Assembly: GCF_004210375.1 (NCBI RefSeq) | Contig: NC_134830.1 | Coordinates: 69,852,326 to 69,916,325 of the forward strand | Reading direction: 5' to 3' | Length of the DNA stretch: 64,000 bases | Source of the DNA: Tachypleus tridentatus | Lineage: Eukaryota > Arthropoda > Merostomata > Xiphosura > Limulidae | Shown: positions 63,374 through 64,000 of the stretch, in pieces | Position numbering within the stretch: the first letter of the stretch is position 1 | Layout: each line of letters begins with the position of its first letter | The notes under the pieces: generated by a model | Told to the model about the DNA's origin: nothing | What the model saw: only the letters and a program-made list of their open reading frames with translations | Database searches by the model: none | Program-made: the position numbers and the translations under genes

Positions 63374-64000
63374 GTAAGTTTAATTTTAATAGTACAGTTA
63401 GAAGGGTGCATTTCATTGTAACTTGCCCAAATGCTATCTTTTGTATATTGTAAACAGAATAATATCTTCAGTATGTCAAGAACACTGGTCTGTCATGGAC
63501 TTGTCAATCTACTTGGGTATTATTTTGCTTACATATTTTAGACTATGTTGCTATTTTGAGTTTGGGTTATTGTGAATTCTATACATATTGGACAAGTTCT
63601 GCTGGAATGAAATGCATGCATATATGTAAAATCTAAATCTGTATTTAATTATTAAACTTTACAAAAATACTGTTTGTTATTATTTTATTTTTTCAGATCA
63701 ATAAATATGTTGTCACTGAAATTTTATAAGATCAGTAATCAGATAATATAACAGAGAGAATAAGTGTTCAAATCATAAAACTGGGACTCAATAATCTGAC
63801 TTCAAAAAATTATATTTCCACTTTAGATATATAGAAATATTACAATTTACTTGATATTGTTTTTGCATGGATGAGCTGAGGGTCAGCACAAAATCTTTGC
63901 TCATTTTCATAGCAAGTGAGGAACATCTCATGATGAAAACACACTGAATCAATATTATTCTGTTGAACATTTGATCTCCAGGTTAAAAGTGTTATTTCTT
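63374..64000 (+). other. Intron after the right-edge exon
   Basis: Begins with the GTAAGT donor. No further exon is seen before the window ends. Confidence 0.5.

Noticed and set aside
1..64000. CRISPR arrays, operons, prophage or bacterial mobile elements
   Set aside because: No regularly spaced repeats, ribosome-binding sites or prokaryotic gene packing; introns, SINEs and LINEs show eukaryotic DNA.

Overview
This is an AT-rich eukaryotic nuclear window dominated by introns, intergenic DNA and decayed retroelements. It shows no operons, no long intact reading frames and no CRISPR. The most abundant feature is a set of tRNA-headed SINEs (about 26 copies in three or four families). From memory, the main family looks like the one common in horseshoe crab (Xiphosura: Limulus/Tachypleus/Carcinoscorpius) DNA. 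That, plus a split animal-type KAT6 gene, suggests a chelicerate, probably a horseshoe crab. The species is an inference.

Genes. (1) On the minus strand, two clean consecutive coding exons (15332-15072 and 13880-13488) encode the N-terminus of a KAT6A/KAT6B (MYST3/4, fly enok) lysine acetyltransferase: a SAMD1-like winged helix followed by an H15-type winged helix. The 5' UTR part of the first coding exon has a convincing acceptor at 15538. A candidate non-coding first exon with a strong donor at 21982 lies by a small CpG-containing region (22.08-22.45 kb) that may be the promoter. The PHD and MYST exons were not found, so positions 1-13487 are probably part of a very long intron. (2) At the right edge, on the plus strand, a well-bounded first coding exon (63121-63373) starts an unrecognised protein with a C-proximal hydrophobic segment. 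(3) A tRNA-Asp(GTC)-like gene lies at 26656-26727. It has odd T-loop bases and no nearby Pol III terminator.

Mobile DNA. A 5.85-kb decayed non-LTR element (46.56-52.41 kb, +) carries a zinc-knuckle ORF1, an endonuclease, a reverse transcriptase and an RNase H. A decayed CR1-like element with an esterase-type ORF1 lies on the minus strand (56.2-59.5 kb), next to a second CR1 fragment (59.58-60.06 kb). The C-terminal part of a third non-LTR RT lies directly downstream of the tRNA-Asp. A hidden LTR-retrotransposon gag relic with a perfect CCHC knuckle lies at 42.06-42.80 kb (-). The SINEs are frequent at 0-10 kb and 23-54 kb and absent from about 9.73 to 23.05 kb, the stretch around the KAT6 5' exons.

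The most interesting signal is that the SINE families, despite different tRNA-like heads, share a 3' tail (CAGATAGCC..GTAGCTTTGTGC..) that also ends the 5.85-kb LINE. This points to a LINE/SINE partnership visible within one window.
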